This document shows, in pieces, positions 1 through 7,724 of a stretch of DNA of 16,615 nt. Both the position numbers and the translations under genes were made by a program. The stretch's first letter is position 1. Each line of letters starts with the position of its first letter. Under the pieces are notes generated by a model that saw only the letters and a program-made list of their open reading frames with translations, had not been told where the DNA came from and did no database searches. Source of the stretch: an uncultured Leptospiraceae bacterium (GTDB lineage: Bacteria; Spirochaetota; Leptospiria; Leptospirales; Leptospiraceae); contig CALDSP010000096.1 in the NCBI GenBank assembly GCA_937924465.1, positions 1-16,615 of the forward strand. The letters run 5' to 3'.

Positions 1-3000
1 CAATTAGTAGTACACTAGCAATCACATTTTCCGAACCTGTTTGGGGTGGATCGGGTATGCCTGCTTGTGGAAGTGGTGGAGAATTAATTGTGACCCAATT
101 TACCTACTCCAATGTAAGTGGAAGTGGAGTCAGTTCTCTTACAGGCATGGGCGGGGATACTTGTGGTATTGATAAAACAGCAACTGTAATAGGGAATACA
201 ATCTTTACGTCAGGTGACAATAATCTAGATACAATTGCTCTGACGTCTAACGTCTATGATAGTGCAGATAACTCGGCAAATACAACGGCTAAAACGGTTA
301 CTGTCATACAAGGGCCCATTATCACGAGTGCAGAAATTTACGATGTAGATAAAAACGGGAAGATTGACCAAATCAAACTTACCTTCAATATAAACATGCA
401 GGATTCTAGTTTTGGAGATAGTGATGCCTCTCAATTTACTTATGGGGGAACTGCTTTAACAAAAGTAGATACTGTGAGTGGGGGAACTGGAAGTATAGCT
501 TCTCCAAATAATGATCCAGCCGTTTCAAATGATAACATAGTCACAGTTTTTACGAATAACTTTACAGTAAGTGGTACTGCACCTTCCACTCTCTCTTTTA
601 CCCAAGCAGCTGGAAAATGGCTTGGAAACAGTTTAGAATTGCAAACAATTGCAGGTATTTCTATTACAGATAAGGCTCCCCCTGTGATTATTAGTGCAGT
701 CTTTGATGAAGGACATACAGGAACTCTGGGAATAGATAGTGACGATACTCTTACAATCACTTTCTCTGAACCTACTAATAAACCAACTATTAACACTTCC
801 AACATAAGTTCTATTTTTTCTACCACTCCTTCTCATTCATGGGGTAATATCCAATCTGCTACTTGGAATACTGCCGGAGATGAACTTGTTATTATGTTTC
901 TCGGAGATGGAACTCATTCAATTAATATAGGGGATTATATCAATATACTAGGAACAATTCAGGATAGTGCTGGAAACGTAAGTATCAATATTCCTTCTGT
1001 AAATCCAATTTCAGGTAGTTTCAATGTGAGTGACCCTTTGGTAGTTTCTGCTAGTTCTGTAAATTCTACTACTGTGAGAGTTATTTTTAGTGAACCCGTG
1101 AATAACACTGAAGCTACAACAACAGGGAACTATAAGATAGCACTTTCTTCCAGTGTAACGGGCACTTGTTCTGCAAATTCAAACTTTACTAGTTCAACTT
1201 CTTCTTTAAGTATTTCTTCTGTAGCAAAAGTTGATGATTATACTTACGATTTAACTACTTCTGCCCAAACAAATGGGACAAGTTATGCTGTCTTAGTGAA
1301 TAGAGTAGGGATTCATCATAAAACTTATCCCTCTTATACCGTAGGGTGTCCAAATACTGCAAACTTTGTCGGACAAGAAGTAATTAAAATTGCGAACGTT
1401 ACGTGCAATTCACTAACACAAATTGTAGTTACTTTCTCTAAGCCTGTAAAAAGTGGCATGAATGCAGCCAACTCAGCAGAATGCAATACAATCACAGAAT
1501 GTAATAAACGTTATTCCATTAAAGGAATAGTGAGTGGTGTAGAGATAGGAGATATCATAAGTGCTCAGATTTTAGATGGCACAGTTTGTGGAGGACTCCC
1601 TGCAAATACTTCAAGGGTCTGCATAACTCACTCTCTCTATCAATCAGGCTCAATTTACAATTTAATCGCCGCAAATGGAACAAATGGAGATGGATTCGAT
1701 GAACCTGGTGGGTTTGTAATAAAAAATTCTACTAGTTCTGAAAACTTGCAAGCAAGTCCTAAAGACAGGGGAAGCTTTGCAGGTTGTGGAACAATTCCTC
1801 ATAATTTCGTAGATGGACCTGTAATAAGTGATCCTTTTGGAGATGGTACGGCTTTTGGTTATTTGAATTCTTACGCTGGTAAAGTCTACATAGGACCAAA
1901 CAAGTTTGGAAATGGGGCAACTCGATTCAATCCCGATGGAAGTTTTCCAGAAAATTTGACTTTCGAACTTCCAAAAGATACATTCTCGGGTTCTGGAACA
2001 GGAACCAGAGTTTCCACTAGTACTGCTAGTGCTCCTTTTGCAAGCATAGGCTTTACAGGATGTACCCTAAACAATAATGGTCCCACAGGCTGCGGACCTG
2101 ATAATCAAGATGGACGCGGACTTTTTGCTGTGGGAACTTTTGGAGGTACGGAATACTTATTTCTTACGGGAGCTAGAACGGCTGGAAATAATGACTATTT
2201 ATACTATACTTCTGATTTAGACTCCATACTAAACTTCAACTACATTGATGCAAACCAAGTGTTTCATAACTACGATTCTGGAACTTGTCCTGCAGGCAAT
2301 GGAAGTAGCGTTACACAGAATATGGTAACCGAGTCCATTCACATTTTCAATGGAAACATTTACTGGTCTGTGCCGGGAGATGGAACAAATCGTCCCTTTA
2401 TTGTAAAACTGAGCTCACTCAATTCTGATATAAATTGTAGTATAGGGCAGGGAGATTACATGAACATGAGATATATGTCGGGAGTAGGACGTTTAGCCAA
2501 CGACTCTTGGCAGGTGGACTCGGCAACAGGAATCACGAAACAAGCCCAACCAGACATTCTTGGAGGGGTATTTGGAGATTTTGGAGGAAAACTTTACTTT
2601 GCAAACTCGGGTTCTATTTCTTACAAAACAACTGCTCCTACGTGTAAAGAGCATGATACTTATAATCCGGGCATTTGTGAACAAACAGGAGGGATTGTTC
2701 GTTCAACAAATAATAACCCCGGAAAGTGTACGAAATCGGGAAGTGCAATTACATGTTCCGATTGGGTAGATATAACTCCAACTTCAGTGAATTATCGTAA
2801 ATTCTTCTCAATAGGACTTGAGGATAATAAAGACCTAATCCCAGGACAAAGACCTATTCCAGCATTTGCTGAATTCAATGGCAAGTACTACTTTATTCGA
2901 AATGCCTGCACAAAAGTTTTATGGGACGATGGAACTCTAGCAGGGGGAGATAGCAATAATGGGTGTGGATTTGATAGTAGTTGTGGAAACCCCCCTAACA

Positions 3001-3431
3001 AAAATGATTCTCTCTGTGCTGATTCGGATCGTGTTCCACAACTTTGGAAATGTGATCCAACTCTTACAGGAAGTGCTACCGATTGTGATGCAGGGGACTG
3101 GAGTTTAGTAGCTGAAAATGGAAGCACGGGAAAAACCAACATGGGAGATGTGAACAATAGAAAAATCACACTACTTGCTAGAAATGGCTCCTATCTCTAC
3201 ATTGGTTTTGATAATGCAACTTCTGGAATTAAGGTTTATAGAACTAATGTGACTAATCCAACAAGTGAGTCTCATTTTTCTCAAATTGGAGGAGATGGAT
3301 TTGGAAGTGGAACTACAATTACAGAAATTTACTCTAGCATCTCTTTACAATTTGGTTCTATTTATTACTTGTATTTGAGTATTGGTAAGAATAGTGTTCC
3401 AGTAAGAATTCATAGACAACAAAACAATTAA
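1..3431 (+). CDS. Large surface/exported protein with Ig-like modules and a C-terminal propeller-like region (5' partial)
   Basis: The frame starting at base 3 is open from the window edge. The ATG at 57 is internal, because the 18 codons before it already read as a module ending in ITFSEPV. The gene therefore starts outside the window, and the signal peptide is not visible. Counting from the ATG at 57, residues 1-560 hold a series of beta-sandwich-type modules. Each is marked by a related strand: ITFSEPV (bases 24-41), IKLTFN (106-111), LTITFSEPT (232-240), VRVIFSEPV (340-348) and IVVTFSKPV (456-464). An EF-hand-like loop, DVDKNGKID, lies at 96-104. From about 585 to 1124 the protein changes character. 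It becomes Cys- and Gly-rich, with recurring blade-like strands (YAGKVYIG, FNGNIYW, FGGKLYF, FNGKYYF, NGSYLYIG), which suggests a beta-propeller. The Ser/Thr/Asn-rich composition and paired cysteines fit an extracellular protein. Its function is unknown; adhesion is only a guess. The visibly lower AT content than its neighbours may reflect amino-acid composition. Confidence 0.85.
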   Translation, partial: ISSTLAITFSEPVWGGSGMPACGSGGELIVTQFTYSNVSGSGVSSLTGMGGDTCGIDKTATVIGNTIFTSGDNNLDTIALTSNVYDSADNSANTTAKTVTVIQGPIITSAEIYDVDKNGKIDQIKLTFNINMQDSSFGDSDASQFTYGGTALTKVDTVSGGTGSIASPNNDPAVSNDNIVTVFTNNFTVSGTAPSTLSFTQAAGKWLGNSLELQTIAGISITDKAPPVIISAVFDEGHTGTLGIDSDDTLTITFSEPTNKPTINTSNISSIFSTTPSHSWGNIQSATWNTAGDELVIMFLGDGTHSINIGDYINILGTIQDSAGNVSINIPSVNPISGSFNVSDPLVVSASSVNSTTVRVIFSEPVNNTEATTTGNYKIALSSSVTGTCSANSNFTSSTSSLSISSVAKVDDYTYDLTTSAQTNGTSYAVLVNRVGIHHKTYPSYTVGCPNTANFVGQEVIKIANVTCNSLTQIVVTFSKPVKSGMNAANSAECNTITECNKRYSIKGIVSGVEIGDIISAQILDGTVCGGLPANTSRVCITHSLYQSGSIYNLIAANGTNGDGFDEPGGFVIKNSTSSENLQASPKDRGSFAGCGTIPHNFVDGPVISDPFGDGTAFGYLNSYAGKVYIGPNKFGNGATRFNPDGSFPENLTFELPKDTFSGSGTGTRVSTSTASAPFASIGFTGCTLNNNGPTGCGPDNQDGRGLFAVGTFGGTEYLFLTGARTAGNNDYLYYTSDLDSILNFNYIDANQVFHNYDSGTCPAGNGSSVTQNMVTESIHIFNGNIYWSVPGDGTNRPFIVKLSSLNSDINCSIGQGDYMNMRYMSGVGRLANDSWQVDSATGITKQAQPDILGGVFGDFGGKLYFANSGSISYKTTAPTCKEHDTYNPGICEQTGGIVRSTNNNPGKCTKSGSAITCSDWVDITPTSVNYRKFFSIGLEDNKDLIPGQRPIPAFAEFNGKYYFIRNACTKVLWDDGTLAGGDSNNGCGFDSSCGNPPNKNDSLCADSDRVPQLWKCDPTLTGSATDCDAGDWSLVAENGSTGKTNMGDVNNRKITLLARNGSYLYIGFDNATSGIKVYRTNVTNPTSESHFSQIGGDGFGSGTTITEIYSSISLQFGSIYYLYLSIGKNSVPVRIHRQQNN

Positions 3432-3441
3432 AAATTTATTG

Positions 3442-3469
3442 GCTATCTAAGAATAACTTCTTGGATAGC
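3442..3469. terminator. Hairpin between convergent surface-protein and rel genes
   Basis: GCTATCTAAGAA (3442-3453) pairs with TTCTTGGATAGC (3458-3469) around a TAAC loop. This makes a 12-bp stem with one G-U wobble. It lies 10 bases after the stop of the plus-strand gene and about 70 bases beyond the stop of the minus-strand gene. The tracts beyond it are only moderately T-rich on either strand, so it is a plausible but not classical bidirectional terminator. Confidence 0.5.
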
Positions 3470-3539
3470 TACTTTACACTTCATAAAAGTTTTAACATGT
3501 GTTTTGAATTATAAAATTTTTAGGTACTATGTTTTTGAT

Positions 3540-5582
3540 TTAGCTATTACTTAAAACGGAATAATCTATTTTTGTTTTCTCAACACTAATTACATTTGGA
3601 ATTGATTTTATATTATCTATAATTTCTTGCAGTTGATCATGGTGTTCAATTTGGATTTTAAATTTTGCAATAACAATCCCTTGTAAATTTGTGGTTGCCC
3701 CTGCTTCTAAAATGTTTGTATCTGTTCCTGAAATAGCAGATACGATTTCTGCGTAAATTTTAGGTCTATCATAACTGCGTATTTCAATTTCTACTGGAAT
3801 GGGTTGAGCTGCATTCATCCAACGTACTGAAATTCTTCTAAATGTGTCTGGAATTTTTTTGATTTGTTCGCAATCTTTTTTATGAACAGTTACCCCTCTT
3901 CCTTTAGTAATGAATCCAACTATATCATCTCCGGGGAGGGGCGAACAGCACTTTGCTATCCTGGCTAGAATATCTTTCTCTCCACCTACAATAATACTAG
4001 GAGTAGTTTTTAGATCTTGTAAAGTATTCTTTTTACTCTTTTTTGGTTTGTTAGTAGGTGGGACATGAATTTTACTAATAGGGTTTGTACTTAAAGAACT
4101 TATAATGGAAATTTCTTTTGAATCTTCTTCTTGCTGTTTACGAAAGTATTGTCTTACTTTTTGTCTTGCTGAGCTTGTTTTTAAAAATCGAATCCATAAA
4201 GGACTTGGTTTAGAGTTTTTATCTGTAGTAATTTCAATTTGATCTCCCGTGTTTAAAATAGTTCTCAATGGAACAACTTTTCCATTGACTTTTGCAGATT
4301 TTGCGTGCAAACCTACATCAGTATGAATTCGAAAAGCAAAGTCTAAAACGGTAGCCCCTTTTGGAAATTCAAACATATCTCCACGTGGACTAAATACAAA
4401 AACTTCTTCATCCGTGAGTTCTTGTTGTAAATCATCTACAAAAATCTTTGGATCTGTATTCTCTTGGAGCTGTTTGAAACGCTCTCTCCAACGAGCTAGC
4501 ATTTTATTTTCTATTAAATTTTTTTTGCCTTCTTTATAGCCCCAATGAGCAGCAATCCCATGTTCTGCAATTCGATTCATTTCTTCAGTTCTAATTTGAA
4601 TTTCAATTGGTTTTCCATCAAATCCAAAAACTGTAGTATGTAGAGATCTATATCCATTACTTTTGGGAGTGCTAATGTAATCTTTAATTCGGTTAGGTAG
4701 GGAATGCATATGCTGATGAATAATTCCCATTATGTTATAACAATCTGATACAGTTTGAGTAATAATGCGGATTGCTCTTAAATCAAAGATTTCATCTAAT
4801 TTTTTTTCTTTTTCAATAATTTTTTTATAAATAGAATAAAAGTGCTTAGCTCTACCTTCTACTCTAGCTTCAATGCCCTCTGCTCTTAGCCATTCATCTA
4901 CTTTCTCTTTTATTTCTTGGATTCGCGCGTCACGTTCCGATTTTTTTTCACTTACCATTTGTTTTATGTTTTGATATTCTTCAGGATATAATACTTGAAA
5001 AGCTAGATCTTCTAATTCACTTTTTAATTTATAAACTCCTAGTCTTCCAGCTAAAGGAGCATAAACTGAAAATACTTCTTGAGCAATTCGTTTTTGTTTT
5101 TCTTCTGGTTGAAAAAATATAGTTCTCATGTTGTGAGTTTTGTCAGCAAGTTTAATCAAAACAACTCTAGGGTCTTCTATGGAAGCAATTACAAAACGAC
5201 GAATATTTTCCAACATGATAAATTCTTTGGAATGATTTTTAATTTGAGAGACCTTAGTTACTCCACTTACTAAGTTGGTTACATCTTCTCCAAAATCACG
5301 AATCATATCTTCTCTAGTGTAATTTGTATCTTCTACAACGTCATGCAACAGTCCAGCCGCAATCATGTTTTCATCGGCTGCTAAATCTGTTAGTATAATA
5401 TACGCAACGTTAATGGGATGAATAATGTAAGGTTGACCAGAGAGTCTTTTTTGTTCTCTATGTGCTTTTTCTGCTACTTCATAAGCTCTACAAACAAAAT
5501 CAAAACCAGAAGGACTTAAATTTTTATTTGCTTCTTCAAGAAATTCATCTAGTGTAACTTCATCTTGTTTTTGGAATCCCAT
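3540..5582 (-). CDS. rel: Bifunctional (p)ppGpp synthetase/hydrolase, RelA/SpoT (Rel) family
   Basis: This 680-aa protein is a full-length long RSH enzyme that makes and degrades the alarmone (p)ppGpp in the cytoplasm. The N-terminal HD hydrolase domain has H55, the H80-D81 pair in HDVVED and the KLADKTHN stretch (144-151), so hydrolysis should be active. The synthetase domain (about 240-345) has GRAKHFYSIYKK, D267, GYRSLHT (310-316) and EIQIRTEEM. RIKD at 298-301 is the RXKD form typical of bifunctional enzymes, not the EXDD of E. coli RelA. A TGS domain follows (about 391-452), then a Ser/Lys-rich linker (about 485-525), the conserved Cys cluster (CC 545-546, C571) and a C-terminal ACT domain (about 596-672). 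The ATG shares its A with the nadC stop (TAATG). GAGG at 5590-5593 is a good ribosome binding site inside the end of nadC. It is the last gene of the four-gene cluster. Confidence 0.97.
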   Translation of the reverse strand: MGFQKQDEVTLDEFLEEANKNLSPSGFDFVCRAYEVAEKAHREQKRLSGQPYIIHPINVAYIILTDLAADENMIAAGLLHDVVEDTNYTREDMIRDFGEDVTNLVSGVTKVSQIKNHSKEFIMLENIRRFVIASIEDPRVVLIKLADKTHNMRTIFFQPEEKQKRIAQEVFSVYAPLAGRLGVYKLKSELEDLAFQVLYPEEYQNIKQMVSEKKSERDARIQEIKEKVDEWLRAEGIEARVEGRAKHFYSIYKKIIEKEKKLDEIFDLRAIRIITQTVSDCYNIMGIIHQHMHSLPNRIKDYISTPKSNGYRSLHTTVFGFDGKPIEIQIRTEEMNRIAEHGIAAHWGYKEGKKNLIENKMLARWRERFKQLQENTDPKIFVDDLQQELTDEEVFVFSPRGDMFEFPKGATVLDFAFRIHTDVGLHAKSAKVNGKVVPLRTILNTGDQIEITTDKNSKPSPLWIRFLKTSSARQKVRQYFRKQQEEDSKEISIISSLSTNPISKIHVPPTNKPKKSKKNTLQDLKTTPSIIVGGEKDILARIAKCCSPLPGDDIVGFITKGRGVTVHKKDCEQIKKIPDTFRRISVRWMNAAQPIPVEIEIRSYDRPKIYAEIVSAISGTDTNILEAGATTNLQGIVIAKFKIQIEHHDQLQEIIDNIKSIPNVISVEKTKIDYSVLSNS

Positions 5583-6454
5583 TAGGTAACCTCAATTTCT
5601 AGGCTCAAATCTAAAAATCTTGTTGTATGAGTTAAGTAACCCATACTAACTCCAATATCTCCCAATTCGGAAAGGGCTTTCAGTTTCTCAGGTGTAATTC
5701 CTCCAGAGCATTCAATTCTAACCTTTGGTGCTTTTTCTCGAAGAATCTTTACGGCTTGTTTAACTTCTTCTAAAGTAAAATTATCTAGTAAAATTATGTC
5801 GGGATTCGCTTGTATTGCCTCTTCTATTTGAGTAAGAGAATCAATTTCAAGTTCAATCTTTTTAGTAGGATGCTTAGTTCGAATTTTTTCTACTGCTTCT
5901 TTCATATTTCCACATAACGCAATATGGTTATCTTTCAACATTGCCATATCAGATAAATTAATTCTATGATTTGCTCCTCCTCCCATGTAGACTGCGTATT
6001 TTACTAGCTTTCTATAAGCAGGGAGAGTTTTTCGAGTATCTAAAATAAAGAGGTTAGGATATTGTTTTACTATTTGATTTGTAGTTGTTGAAATTCCACT
6101 TAAATATTGTAAGAGGTTTAAGACTATTCTCTCTACAAGCAAGATTTTAAGTAAATTTCCAGTAATGTTTAGAAGTTCTTGTTTAGCTTGAAAAGAGTCT
6201 CCATCTTTAAAATGAGTTTGATAATCAAAATCGTTTGGAAATTTGTGTTTTACTGCTTCAAAAATTCCAAGGCCACAGAGAATACCATTTTCTTTGGATA
6301 CAAGTATTGCGTTGGTTCTTTTATCTTTTTCAAAAATGGATTCAGAAGTAATGTCTCCTTCTGGAGCATCTTCTTGTAAACCTATTTCTAAGAGAGGTAA
6401 GTAATCTTGTAAATCTAAATGATCAATTGGGGTTGTGTAAAAACGTTCTTTCAT
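5582..6454 (-). CDS. nadC: Nicotinate-nucleotide pyrophosphorylase (carboxylating), quinolinate phosphoribosyltransferase
   Basis: NadC converts quinolinate and PRPP to nicotinate mononucleotide, CO2 and PPi in de novo NAD synthesis. The start is taken as the ATG at 6454, giving 290 aa. A TTG nine bases upstream would overlap the previous gene and adds only three residues. Family motifs are in order: GDITSE (33-38), ERIVLN with LSGIST (108-122), TRKTLPAYR (140-148), KYAV followed by GGGANHR (152-164), KDNH (174-177), ELEID, LLDNF (222-226), ECSGGI (248-253) and MGYLTHT near the end. The PRPP- and quinolinate-binding Arg, Lys and His positions appear intact. TLPAYR replaces the more usual TTPGLR, a mild variation. 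Two bases separate it from the upstream lipoprotein stop, and it overlaps rel by one base. No independent Shine-Dalgarno is evident, so translation is probably coupled. nadA and nadB are not in the window. Confidence 0.96.
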   Translation of the reverse strand: MKERFYTTPIDHLDLQDYLPLLEIGLQEDAPEGDITSESIFEKDKRTNAILVSKENGILCGLGIFEAVKHKFPNDFDYQTHFKDGDSFQAKQELLNITGNLLKILLVERIVLNLLQYLSGISTTTNQIVKQYPNLFILDTRKTLPAYRKLVKYAVYMGGGANHRINLSDMAMLKDNHIALCGNMKEAVEKIRTKHPTKKIELEIDSLTQIEEAIQANPDIILLDNFTLEEVKQAVKILREKAPKVRIECSGGITPEKLKALSELGDIGVSMGYLTHTTRFLDLSLEIEVT

Positions 6455-6456
6455 GG

Positions 6457-7020
6457 TTACCAACTAAATTTAGGTTGTTCTGAAACTTTTAAAAATTCTT
6501 TTTCTTCTTGCCATTCAACTGCACCAGTTTCCAACCTTATAAGTCTAAGTGTGATTGTAATGTATTGCATTTTTTTTCCATTTTCATAACGCACATTATC
6601 AATAATTTCTCCATTGAGTTTATAGTTTGGAGATAAAAATTCTCCAGGTTTAATTATTGTATTTTCTTTAATCATACCGCGCATACCCATTTTCATTTCG
6701 GCCATTGCGTCTTCTCTTTGGTTTCTATCTACAAATACAATTTTTTTCTTAGTAAGTTGCGTTGAGATTTTATTTGAAATCATATTTGTATCAATGTGTT
6801 CTGTAGTCTTATTTTGGATTTTTGAAATTTCAATGTATGGCTTAGCTTGTGTATTTTGAAAATGTTTTTCTAAAGAGTTGACCATAGAGTTTACTGTTTC
6901 ATTAATTTCTTTTGGTCCCCATTCGGCAGTTCCTTTTGCTAAAGAAGGATTGTCATACTCCGTACTCGCACAACGTAAAAGAAAAATTAAAATGTTAAAA
7001 ACAAAAATTTTTTGTTTCAT
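6457..7020 (-). CDS. Putative outer-membrane lipoprotein, LpoB-like (penicillin-binding-protein activator family)
   Basis: This 187-aa protein has a short basic start, a hydrophobic stretch and Cys17 (FLLRCAS), so it looks like a lipoprotein. Arg at the -1 position is unusual even for permissive spirochaetal lipoboxes. The mature part resembles the LpoB family. Near the N-terminus there is a helix with Asn/Met/Leu (INETVNSMVNSLEKHF), then a strand with IVFVDRNQRE, and later YKLNGEIIDNVRY followed by YITITLRLIRLETGAVEW and a charged EEKEFLK end. In enterobacteria LpoB stimulates the peptidoglycan synthase PBP1b. That role is not established for spirochaetes, so only the family call is made. 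The ATG overlaps the rhomboid stop as ATGA, and its own stop lies two bases before nadC. No clear ribosome binding site is seen, consistent with coupling. Confidence 0.7.
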   Translation of the reverse strand: MKQKIFVFNILIFLLRCASTEYDNPSLAKGTAEWGPKEINETVNSMVNSLEKHFQNTQAKPYIEISKIQNKTTEHIDTNMISNKISTQLTKKKIVFVDRNQREDAMAEMKMGMRGMIKENTIIKPGEFLSPNYKLNGEIIDNVRYENGKKMQYITITLRLIRLETGAVEWQEEKEFLKVSEQPKFSW

Positions 7021-7622
7021 TTGAGTATTCTTAAGAAAAAATTAAAAAATTCACTAAAACCTCTTGGAGAAAAAAATCCTCCTAAAATAAAACCAGCTAA
7101 AGCTCCTCCTAAGTGAGCGTCATGTGCAATATGGCTTTCTGAAGATTCCATAAAATAATAAGAAGCTAATATAAATAATATGGCAAAGGCAGGAGCAGGA
7201 ATAGGAAAAGGAATAAATAAAAAGTAAACATTCATAGAGGGATACATCACTGTAGCTGACAAAAGAATTCCAGATATACAACCACTTGCTCCCAAAGCAC
7301 TGTAACGATAGTCATCTTTATGCCTATGGTAAGCAAAAAACATAGAGGTGATTCCGGAAGCTATATATATGATCATAAAAGCAATTTTTCCACCTAATTT
7401 TTCCACTACAGGGCCAAAATAATACAGAGTGATCATGTTAAATAAAAAGTGAAAAAAATTAGCATGAGAGAAATTAGAAAGAATGGCACCTGTAAAGTCT
7501 TTCCCTCTAGAAATAGCAAAAGGTCGAAACAAAAATCTATCCACGCGATCATTCTCTGAAAAGGCTTTGTAAGCAAAATAAGAAATGATTGTATTTGCTC
7601 CTATGATCCAATAAGTTAGCAT
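7017..7622 (-). CDS. Rhomboid-family intramembrane serine protease
   Basis: This 201-aa polytopic membrane protein has about six hydrophobic segments, the size of a minimal bacterial rhomboid. The catalytic signatures are present: the HxxxHxxxN pattern in HANFFHFLFN (H53, H58, N62), GASG with the nucleophile Ser113, and AHLGG with the catalytic His170. It should therefore be an active protease cleaving transmembrane segments of substrates in the inner membrane. Its substrate cannot be read from the sequence, although the co-transcribed LpoB-like lipoprotein is a neighbour worth considering. It is the first gene of the cluster with the lipoprotein, nadC and rel, and overlaps the lipoprotein start by four bases (ATGA). 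Its own start has no strong Shine-Dalgarno; the only purine stretch (AAAGAAG) is almost adjacent to the ATG. Confidence 0.93.
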   Translation of the reverse strand: MLTYWIIGANTIISYFAYKAFSENDRVDRFLFRPFAISRGKDFTGAILSNFSHANFFHFLFNMITLYYFGPVVEKLGGKIAFMIIYIASGITSMFFAYHRHKDDYRYSALGASGCISGILLSATVMYPSMNVYFLFIPFPIPAPAFAILFILASYYFMESSESHIAHDAHLGGALAGFILGGFFSPRGFSEFFNFFLRILK

Positions 7623-7628
7623 ACTTCT

Positions 7629-7656
7629 TTTTTAAACCTATAGGAATTTATGTCAA
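7629..7656 (-). promoter_or_regulatory. Candidate promoter for the rhomboid-lipoprotein-nadC-rel cluster
   Basis: A perfect TTGACA lies on the minus strand at 7656-7651. After a 16-base spacer comes TAAAAA (7634-7629), a four-of-six match to TATAAT. The predicted start of transcription would fall almost on the ATG at 7622, implying a leaderless or nearly leaderless message. The -10 match is weak in AT-rich DNA, so this is tentative. Confidence 0.3.
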
Positions 7657-7693
7657 GTAATAAGGTTTTGTTAGAAGTAAGTTTAAAAGAATT

Positions 7694-7716
7694 AAATTTA
7701 ATTTTTAATTAAATTT
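7694..7716 (-). terminator. AT-only hairpin downstream of gpmI
   Basis: AAATTTAATT and AATTAAATTT form a perfect 10-bp inverted repeat around a TTT loop. It starts 9 bases after the gpmI stop. On the minus strand it is followed by AATTCTTTT. The stem has no G-C pairs and would be weak, so it may be a terminator or only a chance dyad in AT-rich DNA. It separates gpmI from the rhomboid cluster. Confidence 0.35.
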
Positions 7717-7724
7717 CTTGTAAA

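Noticed and set aside
440..826. Minus-strand ORF of 128 codons
   Set aside because: It lies wholly inside the large surface-protein gene, whose modular repeats support the plus-strand frame.
2888..3169. Minus-strand ORF of 93 codons
   Set aside because: It is a shadow of the Cys- and Gly-rich C-terminal part of the surface protein, with no recognisable domain or start site.
6455..6463. TTG start for nadC, nine bases upstream of the ATG
   Set aside because: It would overlap the lipoprotein stop and adds three non-conserved residues, while ATG at 6454 lies two bases after that stop.
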